DNA of 64,000 bases, taken from M3007 sp046296435 (GTDB taxonomy: Bacteria > Bacteroidota > Bacteroidia > Chitinophagales > Saprospiraceae). This document shows, piece by piece, positions 18,215-27,033 of the stretch; position 1 is the first letter of the stretch, and every line of letters starts with the position of its first letter. The notes under the pieces were generated by a model. The model was not told the origin of the DNA. It searched no databases and saw only the letters and a program-made list of their open reading frames with translations. A program made the translations under genes and the position numbers. The stretch spans positions 20,820 to 84,819 of the forward strand of contig JBKBLI010000004.1 in NCBI GenBank assembly GCA_046296435.1, read 5' to 3'.

Positions 18215-19132
18215 TTATGCGCCAGAAACGTCCGCTACCTTGCGCAAGTCCCGATACACATCTGCGTAATCGAAGGTCTCCACATCGCGCAGCCACTCAA
18301 GCGAGCGGCGCAATTGCGCCGACGAAGAAGGGCCAAGCAACATGCCGTACAAATCTGGATGGAGGGCGGCGTAGAGCAGGCCAATCTGATTCATATCGCG
18401 TACCGGCGGGCGCACGAAATCGCGCGTCCAGTTTTCCATGCGCTGACGGATGTAAGCCAATTGCGGCTCGAAAGACGCCGCCGATCCCCCTCGGGCGGCC
18501 AGCGTACTGTTAGGGTTGTTGGCGCCGTCCAATTTGACGCCGCCCGCATTCAGGCCGTAAGCGAAAGTCCTGACGTACTCGCGCAGGGGCGCATAGCGCG
18601 GCAGATCGGAGTGGAACACGTTGTGCTTGAGCTGAAGTTCGAAGTACAAACCCATATCCGCATTGGCCGCCGCGTACAGGTCGGGCCGCGCAATACCCGA
18701 AAGCCCCGCTTGCAGACCGTAATCCTCGCCAATACTACGTAGCGCCTCGACCGTATCAGCAATCTCTGCGGCATCCTCGCGATGGTCCCAGTGCAACATC
18801 AGCGTGTGGAGATTGTCGCCGAAGAGGTTGCGATATTCGTCAGCCATCATGTACAAAAATGAAGGCGAGAGCGCGGCGTCCGGAGTGCGCAGATTGTTCA
18901 GGCTGCCCACCTTCATGGTGATCTTCAAATCGCGCAGGCCATGCGCCACACAATATTCACGCAAGATGCTTTCAGCGGCGCGGAAGTCGGCCGGATTTTT
19001 ATTGATTGGGTAATTGGTGGCGCAGTCGATGCGGCGATGGCCTTCCGACAGCCAGACGTCGAGCAAGGCGAAGGCTTGCGCGCGTTCGATGGTCCATGCA
19101 AACTGAGCTGTGCCTAATACGAGTTCCTTCAT
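18215..19132 (-). CDS. Aldo/keto reductase family oxidoreductase
   Basis: The 305-residue protein begins 'MKELVLGTAQFAW', the usual first strand of aldo/keto reductases; a longer in-frame extension to 19273 is non-coding in character, so I chose the ATG at 19132. The catalytic tetrad is recognisable: Asp-Tyr in 'RRIDCATNYPIN', Lys in 'KITMKVGSL', His in 'HTLMLHWDHRED'. These NAD(P)H-dependent enzymes reduce carbonyls; the substrate is unknown. A TACCTTTG -7 element lies 46 bases upstream. Its 3' end abuts the serine hydrolase remnant. Confidence 0.88.
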   Translation of the reverse strand: MKELVLGTAQFAWTIERAQAFALLDVWLSEGHRRIDCATNYPINKNPADFRAAESILREYCVAHGLRDLKITMKVGSLNNLRTPDAALSPSFLYMMADEYRNLFGDNLHTLMLHWDHREDAAEIADTVEALRSIGEDYGLQAGLSGIARPDLYAAANADMGLYFELQLKHNVFHSDLPRYAPLREYVRTFAYGLNAGGVKLDGANNPNSTLAARGGSAASFEPQLAYIRQRMENWTRDFVRPPVRDMNQIGLLYAALHPDLYGMLLGPSSSAQLRRSLEWLRDVETFDYADVYRDLRKVADVSGA

Positions 19133-19177
19133 TTTCAAAAAAAAATTCAAAAAGCGGCTCGCTTCCTGAGTTTGGCG

Positions 19178-19185
19178 CAAAGGTA
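19178..19185 (-). promoter_or_regulatory. -7 element TACCTTTGCGCC before the aldo/keto reductase
   Basis: This is a perfect TAnnTTTG with the GC extension common in this window, 46 bases before the ATG. No TTG is found at 17-23 bases upstream. Confidence 0.5.
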
Positions 19186-19199
19186 TGCAATCCATGCAT

Positions 19200-19239
19200 G
19201 CGGCCGGCGCCGGTTTGCAAACCAACCGACGCCGGCCGC
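19200..19239 (-). terminator. Strong GC hairpin downstream of the CHAT gene
   Basis: Ten-base arms GCGGCCGGCG and CGCCGGCCGC enclose a 20-base loop that holds a second dyad (GGTTTGCAAACC). It begins 18 bases after the CHAT stop codon. There is no U-tract, so termination would need a factor or be weak; it could instead stabilise the mRNA end. Confidence 0.4.
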
Positions 19240-19256
19240 TAAATTGCAGCGCACAC

Positions 19257-21914
19257 TCACTCCAAGAGTACAAAACCGGCCCAATAGTAAGGATTGGCGT
19301 ACTTCAGTCGCATGGCGTATTGCGCCTCTCTGAAAGCCTCCGGGATATCCTTGCCGTCGTCCAGCCAAAGGCTGTAAAAAAGGCCCATAAGTTCCTGAGT
19401 GTGAAAATCCGGGACGCTCCACAGCGAAAATAAAAGACGCTGCGCGCCCGCGATCTTAAAAGCGCGTTGCAGGCCGAATACGCCCTCGTCGCCCAGGATA
19501 TCGCCCAGGCCCGTTTCGCAGGCCGACAGCACGACCAACTGCACGTCAATTAGGTTAAGCCGGCTGATTTCGAGCGCAGTCAGCACCCCGTCCTCGACAG
19601 CGTTGGCAGCAAGCGAGCCGCTCCTCCAAAACTGATTGGCCCCTGACAGCAGCAAGCCCGCGCGCAGCATGGGATGGGTGATCTGGGCAAAGGGGCCGGA
19701 TCCCTCGGCGGGATTGGCCGCGTTCTGGCGCTGGAAAAAAAATCCATGTGTGGCCAGATGCAGAATGCGGGTGTCGCCTGCAGCCACAAACTGCTTGATC
19801 CGCATCTCTGTACCCTCGCCCTCACGCAAAAAAGTCACATGGATCCCCGCATCGCTCAGGATATCGCGCACCGACTGAGCTTCCACTTCCGTCCAGCGCA
19901 AGTAGGCCCAATCCGAATGCTGAGCCGCCGCCGCGCCCTGTTCAGCCGGCAGATCGTACCACAGGCCGCCACAGACCAATGCGCGGCCGCCCGAAGCGCC
20001 GCTTGCGCGCTCGGCAGCGCGCGCGCAAAGCGCCCGCCCGCTGCCGACCTGCCGGATGTGGTAGCGCCCCCCGAGGAGCGCCTGTCCCGGCGGCTGTAAA
20101 GCGCCCAGATTGATCTGATGAAGCAGCCCGCTTGGCGCAAGCCAGACGACCCGGGCAGGCCCGAGCGCCGCTTCGAGGGGCTGCCACACGAGGCGATACA
20201 ACGCATCGGCGCCGGAGCCGGCATACAGATCGTCGATGTGCTCGGATTTAGGGCGGCCGGGATTGCGAAGCAGCGCGGCTAAGTCGGATTCTTTACAAAG
20301 CGGCGTCACCACAGGCTCGGGACTGTCGGCCCGCAGTATGATGGCGACATACCGCATGCGCTCCGGACTATCGCCGGAACCATCGATCCCGAATCGGGCA
20401 AATTCCACGACTGCTTCGTCCGGGCGAAGCGCCGCGCGCAACGACTGCCAGTTCACAGGCGTCGAAACCACGCCGTAGGCGCTTCGGATTCGGGCCATCT
20501 CTTTTTCGATCGCTTCACTTTGGTTTTCCAGGTCGGCGATAAGGGTTAGGTCGCGCGCTGCGGGCGGTACCGCATACGCGCCGGCCAACTGTCGGCTGAT
20601 GCCCTGCAATTTTTCAAAGCGCTCAGAAAAAGCAGGATCCGAACCCGCATGGCGTCGGATCTGCATAGCCGCATCCAACGCAAAACCCTTGTAGAACAAA
20701 GCCTGATCCATACACAGCCCGCCCAGCCCCGCAGGCGCATCGGCATCTGCGCCATACGACAGGACAAGGTCGGTTATGCTGTTGAGCGCTTCAAGATATT
20801 GGGTCAATTCGCGTTCCGAAAGATATCTCAACGCACGCGCAAAAATAGCGCGGTAGCGCTGCGCGCTTTCCTCAAAGAGCGCTAAAGCTTCGTCATGTCT
20901 GCCGCGCAGCCGGCAGACCTCTGCCAGTTGGCTCAGACTGAGGGCATAGAGCAGATGTTCGGGGCCGAGGGCCGAACTTCGGATGCGGAGCGACACGCGA
21001 AAAAGCGAATCCGCCTGTTCGAGTTGGCCCGTCTCGCCGAGCAGCAAAGCAAGGCTGTTGAGGGCCAGCGCAAAATCGGGGTGCGACTCGCCCAGCGTCT
21101 GACGCCAGATTGACGCAGCCTGCCGATAGCCTGCCTCGGCCAGAGATTTGCGGCCCAGGGCCTTTTGCAGGTTGGCCATATTGAACAGGGCCTCGGCGTA
21201 CTGAGGGTGAGCGTCGCCGTGCGCCGCCAGCCTGATCGAGCAGGCTTCAGTATAGAGCGGTTCCGCCAGCTCAAACTGTCGCATACGCCAGTACAGATTG
21301 GCCAAATTATTCAGACTTTCGGCGTAATAAGGATGGTCCTTACCTACGGTGCGGGCATCCAAGTCTTTGGCTTCGATGTACAGCGGCTCGGCTTTCGTAA
21401 AGTTGCCCAACTCGTAGTAAAGCACGGCCAGATTGAGCAGAACGGCGGCGTAGTAGGGGCTGTCTTTGCCCGGATCGACGCCCCAGATCTCCCGCGCGCG
21501 GAGCAGCAGCGGCTCGGCGCGTTCCAGATCGCCGGTCGTGATGAACAGATTGGCCAGATTATTGAGCGTTTTGGCGCATTCCGAATGGTCCGCGCCGAAT
21601 ACTTTCTCGCGTATGCCCAACGCGTCGTAGTAGGCTTGTTCGGACTCCGCATACCTACCTCTGTCCGCTAAAAGTAGCGCCTCGTTGTGCCGGACGCGCC
21701 CATACTCCGCCGATTCGGCGCCCAACTCGCTCGATGCGACAGCGCAAATGACTTGCAGGATTTCCCAGGCTGAATCTGCCAACGCTTCGGCGTAGTATCC
21801 CTGAAATACGCCAAACAGACTATCGATCTCAAGCCGGCTTTGCTCCGTCGTTTTTTGCGCCCCAGCCAAAAATGGCAAAGCCGCCAGGGCAATCGTGACA
21901 AGGTGCGCTCGCAT
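19257..21914 (-). CDS. Secreted TPR-CHAT domain protein
   Basis: I start at 'MRAHLVTIALAALPFLAGAQ', a clear signal peptide, giving 885 residues; the 23 codons before it are not signal-like. Residues about 50-390 hold about eight TPR units in kinesin-light-chain style ('YAEALFNMANLQKALGR', 'YYAESLNNLANLYWRMRQ'). A CHAT domain fills about 590-885. The caspase-like dyad is intact: His723 in 'HLATHGFFF' and Cys799 in 'LSACETGLGD'. CHAT proteins are cysteine proteases, some of them in defence or cell-death systems; this one appears to be exported, and many bacterial TPR-CHAT proteins have no known substrate. It sits between the P-type ATPase and the aldo/keto reductase on the same strand. Confidence 0.9.
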   Translation of the reverse strand: MRAHLVTIALAALPFLAGAQKTTEQSRLEIDSLFGVFQGYYAEALADSAWEILQVICAVASSELGAESAEYGRVRHNEALLLADRGRYAESEQAYYDALGIREKVFGADHSECAKTLNNLANLFITTGDLERAEPLLLRAREIWGVDPGKDSPYYAAVLLNLAVLYYELGNFTKAEPLYIEAKDLDARTVGKDHPYYAESLNNLANLYWRMRQFELAEPLYTEACSIRLAAHGDAHPQYAEALFNMANLQKALGRKSLAEAGYRQAASIWRQTLGESHPDFALALNSLALLLGETGQLEQADSLFRVSLRIRSSALGPEHLLYALSLSQLAEVCRLRGRHDEALALFEESAQRYRAIFARALRYLSERELTQYLEALNSITDLVLSYGADADAPAGLGGLCMDQALFYKGFALDAAMQIRRHAGSDPAFSERFEKLQGISRQLAGAYAVPPAARDLTLIADLENQSEAIEKEMARIRSAYGVVSTPVNWQSLRAALRPDEAVVEFARFGIDGSGDSPERMRYVAIILRADSPEPVVTPLCKESDLAALLRNPGRPKSEHIDDLYAGSGADALYRLVWQPLEAALGPARVVWLAPSGLLHQINLGALQPPGQALLGGRYHIRQVGSGRALCARAAERASGASGGRALVCGGLWYDLPAEQGAAAAQHSDWAYLRWTEVEAQSVRDILSDAGIHVTFLREGEGTEMRIKQFVAAGDTRILHLATHGFFFQRQNAANPAEGSGPFAQITHPMLRAGLLLSGANQFWRSGSLAANAVEDGVLTALEISRLNLIDVQLVVLSACETGLGDILGDEGVFGLQRAFKIAGAQRLLFSLWSVPDFHTQELMGLFYSLWLDDGKDIPEAFREAQYAMRLKYANPYYWAGFVLLE

Positions 21915-22046
21915 TTGAAAAAAACGGTTTACGCGGGCAAAAATTGCCAAAGTATTCCCTCGCGACTTCGAGAGCGGCGCCATGCAAGCCCATCCATTTC
22001 ACACAAAAGCCGTATCGTCTGCTTTTTTTGTCCTTCGCATGCCGCA

Positions 22047-22062
22047 TTTTTTTAGAAAAAAA
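22047..22062. repeat. T-tract/A-tract palindrome with GGGCGTGG flank
   Basis: Seven T, AG and seven A are followed by GGGCGTGGAACGAGGGG. It lies 29 bases past the ATPase stop codon. The right flank resembles that of the copy at 59166-59182, including a GCGCGCTCA word further on. Confidence 0.4.
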
Positions 22063-22090
22063 GGGCGTGGAACGAGGGGACGGCGCGCGC

Positions 22091-24535
22091 TCAATCCTCC
22101 AAAAGCCGCCACAGACCGAGGCGGCGAGCCTCCCAAGTACTCATGCCCATGCCGAACAAAACCACCGTGACCGAACTGAGCGGCATGAGTATGGCGGCCA
22201 CCACAGGCGAGAGGGCGCCGGTGACGGCATAGCTCAGCCCTACGACGTTGTAAACGAATGCGAGCAGATAAGCCCGATTGACCGTGCGGACGCCCCTGCG
22301 GGCCAACTCGACAAACTGCGGCAAGCGGTCGAAAACGCGGGCGTGAACAATAGCGTCGCAGGCAGGCGTAAAGTTGTTGGTATCCTCGGCTACGACAATA
22401 CCGGCATTGCTCTGATACAAGGCGCCGGCGTCGTTGAGGCCGTCGCCGACCATCATCACGCGGCGGTCTCTCGCCTGCAAATTGCAGATGAACCGCAGTT
22501 TGTCTTCGGGTTTCTGGTTGAAGATCAGGCGGCCCCGGCTGCCAAACAAAGGCGCGAAGGCATCGGCGTCTTTGTCCTGATCGCCGCTGAGCAGCCAAAT
22601 GTCTTTTCCCTGCGATTTGAAATAGTCAAGCACAGAATCCAGGCCGTAACGCATGCGGCTGTGCACGCTGAAGTAGCCGCGCCAGCGACCGTCGATGCGG
22701 ATGTGCACCCCGCGCAAGGCAGGGTCAGGCGACCCTGCAAAAGTTGCCGAGCCTACTTCCACGCACACTCCCTGCGCCCGTCCCCGCACGCCTTTTCCCA
22801 ACACCTCTTCAAAATCGACGCAGGCAGGCGCCTCTTTGCCGTCGAGTTTGCGATACAAGTTGCGGCTGATGGGGTGCGAGGAGTGTTTGACAACGGACCG
22901 AACGGCCATTATCTCCCACTCGGCCAAGGGTTCGGCGCCCTCGAAGATAAATTGCTGATCGGAGGCTTCGGTCATCGTGCCAGTTTTGTCAAAGACCACG
23001 TCATGCACGTCGCTGATCGCTTCGGCAGCTTGAGTATTTTTCAGATAAAAACCGTTGCGTCCCAAAATACGCACCACATTACCCATGGTAAAGGGGATGG
23101 ACAGGGCGACGGCGCAGGGGCAGGCGATGATCATCACGGCGGTGAAGGCGTTGACTGCCGTTGCAATGTCGCCCCGCAAACCTGCCCAATACCCAAAAGC
23201 GGCGGTGGCTACACTGATGATCAGCACCGTGAAGTAGCGGCCGGCGCGGTCCGCTAACGCGCTCGAACGGCTCTGGGTTCTGGCTTTGAAAGCATCGTTG
23301 TTCCACAGTTGCGTCAGATAGCTTTGTTTGACGCGGCGCGTGAGCGACACTTCGATCAAGCCGCCTGTTTGCTGGCCGCCGGCATAGACTTTTTCGCCCC
23401 CGTTTACACGGGCAGGTTCAGACTCGCCGCTCACAAAACTGTAGTCCAGAAGCGCTTCGCCTTTGAGCAGCACGCCGTCGGCGGGGATCAACTCTCCGTT
23501 GCGCACCACGATGATATCGCCGGGCTGGAGGCGGCTGACCGGCACGGCTTGCTCGGCGTTGCCTTTGCGCACATTGGCGGCCACCGGGAAGTAGGACTTG
23601 TAATCGCGCTCAAAGGAGAGTTGACGCCAGGTTTTTTGTTGAAATAGCTTACCGGTTGTCAGAAAAAAGATCAGACCGGCAAACGAGTCCATGTACCCTG
23701 CGCCCGTGCCGGTGACGATCTCCCAAGCGCTACGGCCAAACAGCATGACGATACCTAAAGCCAGAGGCACGTCAATATTGAGGCGTCGCATGCGCAGGGC
23801 CTGCCATGCCGAGACGAGGTAGTCGCGGGCGCTGTAGAGGAGCACCGGGATGGCCAACAGCAGATTAGCCCAGCCAAAAACGCTGAAGAACCAGGCGTCG
23901 CTCGTTTTTTCTAAACCGAGATACTCCGGGAAGCTAAGCAGCATGATGTTGCCAAATGCGAAGCCCGATACGCCGATTTTGTAGATCAGCGAGCGATCCA
24001 AGCCCTGGGGCGTTTCGCCCGACACGTCGTTGAGATTGATCTCCGGAGCGTAGCCTATGGACGCCAGCAAGGCCGCCAACTTGCGCAAGGAGGTCTGCTC
24101 GGTATTGAAGGTAATCAGGGCTGTTTTTTGCAGAAAATTGACGCGGGATGCGCTCACCCCGGCATCCAGTTTGTAGAGATTCTCCAAGAGCCAGATGCAG
24201 GATACGCAGTGCATTTGGGGCAGGTAAAAACTGACCTGAGCGCTACGGCCGTCGTTGAAGCGCAGCAGTTTTTCGATCACCTCGGCGTCGTCGAGATAGG
24301 CGTAAGCCCGGGAGTCGCGCTGCCGACGCATGTTCAGACCAGGTTTTTGATCCATGCGGTAGTAGTCGCACAAATCGCCTGCGGCCAGAATCTCGTAAGC
24401 CAACTTACAACCCTGACAACAGAATACCTTTTCGTCGATCCGGAGTTGATCGTCGGGACAAGGGTCCTGGCAGTGATAGCACAGCGTGGCAGGAGAGGGC
24501 GCGGGTTTGGGCGGCGACAATACAGTATTAGACAT
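22091..24535 (-). CDS. ccoI: Copper-transporting P1B-type ATPase, CcoI/FixI subgroup
   Basis: The 814 residues start at 'MSNTVLSPPKP'. A Cys-rich N-terminus ('LCYHCQDPCPDDQL', 'VFCCQGCKLAYEIL') precedes an HMA-like domain with 'MHCVSCIWLLENLYKLD', eight predicted membrane helices, the metal-path motif Cys472-Pro-Cys474 in 'IIACPCAVAL', the phosphorylated Asp516 in 'VFDKTGTMT', and 'MVGDGLNDAGAL'. The extra Cys-rich head and the shape fit the CcoI/FixI group, which loads copper for cbb3-type cytochrome oxidase. The ccoNOP, ccoG and ccoS genes are not in this window. The neighbour upstream is a TonB receptor with a CxxC plug, which supports a copper theme. Confidence 0.92.
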   Translation of the reverse strand: MSNTVLSPPKPAPSPATLCYHCQDPCPDDQLRIDEKVFCCQGCKLAYEILAAGDLCDYYRMDQKPGLNMRRQRDSRAYAYLDDAEVIEKLLRFNDGRSAQVSFYLPQMHCVSCIWLLENLYKLDAGVSASRVNFLQKTALITFNTEQTSLRKLAALLASIGYAPEINLNDVSGETPQGLDRSLIYKIGVSGFAFGNIMLLSFPEYLGLEKTSDAWFFSVFGWANLLLAIPVLLYSARDYLVSAWQALRMRRLNIDVPLALGIVMLFGRSAWEIVTGTGAGYMDSFAGLIFFLTTGKLFQQKTWRQLSFERDYKSYFPVAANVRKGNAEQAVPVSRLQPGDIIVVRNGELIPADGVLLKGEALLDYSFVSGESEPARVNGGEKVYAGGQQTGGLIEVSLTRRVKQSYLTQLWNNDAFKARTQSRSSALADRAGRYFTVLIISVATAAFGYWAGLRGDIATAVNAFTAVMIIACPCAVALSIPFTMGNVVRILGRNGFYLKNTQAAEAISDVHDVVFDKTGTMTEASDQQFIFEGAEPLAEWEIMAVRSVVKHSSHPISRNLYRKLDGKEAPACVDFEEVLGKGVRGRAQGVCVEVGSATFAGSPDPALRGVHIRIDGRWRGYFSVHSRMRYGLDSVLDYFKSQGKDIWLLSGDQDKDADAFAPLFGSRGRLIFNQKPEDKLRFICNLQARDRRVMMVGDGLNDAGALYQSNAGIVVAEDTNNFTPACDAIVHARVFDRLPQFVELARRGVRTVNRAYLLAFVYNVVGLSYAVTGALSPVVAAILMPLSSVTVVLFGMGMSTWEARRLGLWRLLED

Positions 24536-24552
24536 GCGGCGTAATTTTGGGG

Positions 24553-24560
24553 CAAAATTA
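24553..24560 (-). promoter_or_regulatory. -7 element TAATTTTG before the P-type ATPase
   Basis: It matches TAnnTTTG and ends 17 bases before the chosen ATG, which supports that start. No obvious -33 TTG is seen. Confidence 0.45.
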
Positions 24561-24715
24561 GGGAGCCAGCCATTTACCATAATTGACGCCGGTCACTGTT
24601 CGGACTGATTTCGAGGAATGGACTTTGTCCTCGCGCGCCATGCCACAAGCCCCGCGCCAGCACCATAGGCCCGATGCGAGCGTAGAGCGCCTTGCGACAG
24701 AGGACCTTCCGGCGC

Positions 24716-26953
24716 TCAGGATATCGTCCAGATCAACCCTACGAATATTCTACGTCCGAACATGGGCGCGTAGTTGTAAGCCGTATCGAAAGTATAGCCG
24801 TTAGGGTTGCCGACCGGATCGTCGGCGAAGCGATCAAAGGGGTCAAAGGGTCGCATGAGCGGATCGCGCGGCAAGAAGTTGAACAGGTTTCGGACGCCTG
24901 CATAGGCTTCAATACGCTTGAATTTGCGTCCGAGCCGCAGGTCGTGCAGGGCGTACCAGGGAGATCGCTCGGGTCTGAAGTCGTTGGGCAACGTGGGCAG
25001 GGTCATGGGGCTGGTGAGCGTGGCCGTGTAGTCCATAGAGACACCCCAGCGCGGCATGAGATAGGATAGCGACCAGTTGGCCGTCAGTCCCGGCGCATAG
25101 AAGAGTTCCCTGCGCAGGCCTTGGTCGATCACCCATGCATCCAGCCACGTGAATCCTACATTGGCGCGCAAGCCGCTCGTCCAGTTGAGGTTGGCCGACG
25201 CGCTCAGGCCCTGTGTCACGCCGTAACCGTCGAGGTTAGCGTAGATGATCAGGCTGGGGTCGGTATCGTAGTCAGGCAGGATGCGGTTGGAAAAGCGGGT
25301 ATAAAACGCCGAAGCGTCCAGACCCACGAATCCGAATCCGGTGAGCAGGGTAGCCGTCCAATTGAGGTTGATATTCCAGGAGCGCTCGGGACGAAGAGTC
25401 TCCGCAAACACCACCTGACGGGCGCCTGTGAGGGCAGCATGGTCTTCGGTGAATACGTTGGCCACCCTGAAGCCGTTGCCGGCAGAGAGACGCAGGGTGT
25501 GGTAATCGTTCAGGCGCCATTTCCAGTTGGCTCTTGGGCTGAATATCGGGCCATGGACCGGGTGCCAGTCCAATCGGGCGCCCAGAAGCAAGCGGTGAAT
25601 ATCGCTCACGCGGATATCGTCTTGGGCAAATATACCGGGCAAAAGTACGGCATCCGGGCGGTTGTTCAGTCCGTCGGCTCCGGAGGTGGCCGGCGTATTG
25701 TCGTCGTACCATGTGTAGCGCATGGCCGCGCCGAGCATGGCTTCGTGGCGTCGGCCGAAGCGGCGGTCCCAGACCGCTTGCGCAAACCCCACGTGCTGCA
25801 ACGCATTGAACAGGATATCGGCATAAGCGGAGCGCTGCCGGTGGGCATTGTAAGAGGCGTAAAGGACAACCCGCTCGGATATGGGCAACTGATAGGCGCC
25901 CAGCAGTTCGAGGCGGCGGGTGCTGATTTTTTCGCCATAAATACTATCCGATCCATAGAACTCCGGCGTCCAATTCATCTGCCCGCCGAAGCGCTCCTCA
26001 CCCAGATAGCGGGCGCTTAAAGATGCCAGACGATTGCGCTGTCGCTCCCAACTCATTTTTCCAAACGCCGAATAGCGCGTCAGGGTAGGCACATCCGTGA
26101 ATCCGTCGCCGTTCACATCCCAGCGGCGTCCCAGATGCGAGAGGTTGCCGGACAGCAACCCTGAGGCTTTACCCGTGCGAAAGCGCAAGCCGGCATCGGC
26201 ATTCCACTCTCCGTAACTGTTGGTCTGAACATCTGCGCTGAATGCCGGAGCGCAGTGCGGATCGCGGGTGATGATATTGATCACGCCGGCCAAGGCTTCT
26301 GAGCCGTAAAGCGTGCTCGCCGGACCTTTGACCACTTCAACCCGTTCGATGAGCGAAGCAGGAATGCCCTGAAGCCCATATACCGTCGAGAGCGCGCTCA
26401 CAATCGGCATGCCGTCGATCAACACCATGGTGTATGGCCCATCGAGGCCGTTGATCCGAATATCGCCGACAGCGCACACGTTGCAGGTGATTTGGGGTCT
26501 AATGCCGTTGGCCATACGCAAGCCCTCAAAGAGCGAAGGCGATGCGGCCTGTTTGAAAAAATTGGGCGTATAAATATCGACCGGAACCGGACTTTCGGAC
26601 TTGGCCACAGGCTTGAGCGTACCGCTGACCACCACTTCGCTAAGCGAAGCGTCAGGCTGCAAATTTACTACGTAGGCATCCGGCCCGAGACGCAGCCTGA
26701 CGATCTCAGGCGCATAGCCCAGCATGCTGATCCGGGCCTCAAGCCATGAAGCCCCCGCAGGAAAAACAAATTCGGCAAAACCCAACGAATCGGCGTAGGC
26801 GTTCATCTGAGGGTCGCTGATGCGCACCAGCGCATACGGTAGCGGCTCGCCGCTGACGGCGTCGCGCACCTCCACGCGCAGCAAGCCGGATTGGGTCATG
26901 CCCGCAACCCAAACCCCCAGACAAATCGATATTGTAAACAAGACCTTTCGCAT
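24716..26953 (-). CDS. TonB-dependent receptor with Cys-x-x-Cys pair in the plug
   Basis: The signal peptide 'MRKVLFTISICLGVWVAG' sets the start (745 residues). A carboxypeptidase-regulatory-like domain covers about 20-105, the plug about 115-240 ('DGPYTMVLIDGMPIVSA', 'ERVEVVKGPASTLYGSEAL'), and the beta-barrel the rest. In the plug, 'RPQITCNVCAVGDIRINGL' carries Cys157 and Cys160, a feature of a conserved Bacteroidota receptor subgroup. A CxxC at the entrance of an outer-membrane receptor suggests a thiophilic metal, and the next gene downstream is a copper ATPase. The substrate is inferred, not shown. Confidence 0.9.
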   Translation of the reverse strand: MRKVLFTISICLGVWVAGMTQSGLLRVEVRDAVSGEPLPYALVRISDPQMNAYADSLGFAEFVFPAGASWLEARISMLGYAPEIVRLRLGPDAYVVNLQPDASLSEVVVSGTLKPVAKSESPVPVDIYTPNFFKQAASPSLFEGLRMANGIRPQITCNVCAVGDIRINGLDGPYTMVLIDGMPIVSALSTVYGLQGIPASLIERVEVVKGPASTLYGSEALAGVINIITRDPHCAPAFSADVQTNSYGEWNADAGLRFRTGKASGLLSGNLSHLGRRWDVNGDGFTDVPTLTRYSAFGKMSWERQRNRLASLSARYLGEERFGGQMNWTPEFYGSDSIYGEKISTRRLELLGAYQLPISERVVLYASYNAHRQRSAYADILFNALQHVGFAQAVWDRRFGRRHEAMLGAAMRYTWYDDNTPATSGADGLNNRPDAVLLPGIFAQDDIRVSDIHRLLLGARLDWHPVHGPIFSPRANWKWRLNDYHTLRLSAGNGFRVANVFTEDHAALTGARQVVFAETLRPERSWNINLNWTATLLTGFGFVGLDASAFYTRFSNRILPDYDTDPSLIIYANLDGYGVTQGLSASANLNWTSGLRANVGFTWLDAWVIDQGLRRELFYAPGLTANWSLSYLMPRWGVSMDYTATLTSPMTLPTLPNDFRPERSPWYALHDLRLGRKFKRIEAYAGVRNLFNFLPRDPLMRPFDPFDRFADDPVGNPNGYTFDTAYNYAPMFGRRIFVGLIWTIS

Positions 26954-26976
26954 AGAGACCTTACAACATTTTAAAG

Positions 26977-27005
26977 GCCCGATGTGTTTTTGCAACACAT
27001 CGGGC
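26977..27005 (-). terminator. Intrinsic terminator between the lipoprotein and the CxxC receptor
   Basis: Arms GCCCGATGTGTT and AACACATCGGGC (12 bp) enclose a short loop and on the minus strand are followed by CTTTAAAA. It lies 29 bases after the lipoprotein stop and would cut most read-through into the receptor gene. Confidence 0.65.
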
Positions 27006-27033
27006 GGGATTCAATAAACCAAACTGTTATGCC

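Noticed and set aside
17675..18269. Reading frames crossing the N gap
   Set aside because: Their continuity depends on undetermined bases and they join unrelated sequences.
18152..18742. Plus-strand frame of 196 codons starting in the hydrolase remnant
   Set aside because: Only the first 20 residues resemble the serine hydrolase; the rest is antisense to the aldo/keto reductase.
21944..23257. Plus-strand frame of 437 codons
   Set aside because: It is antisense to the P-type ATPase and has no domain-like texture.
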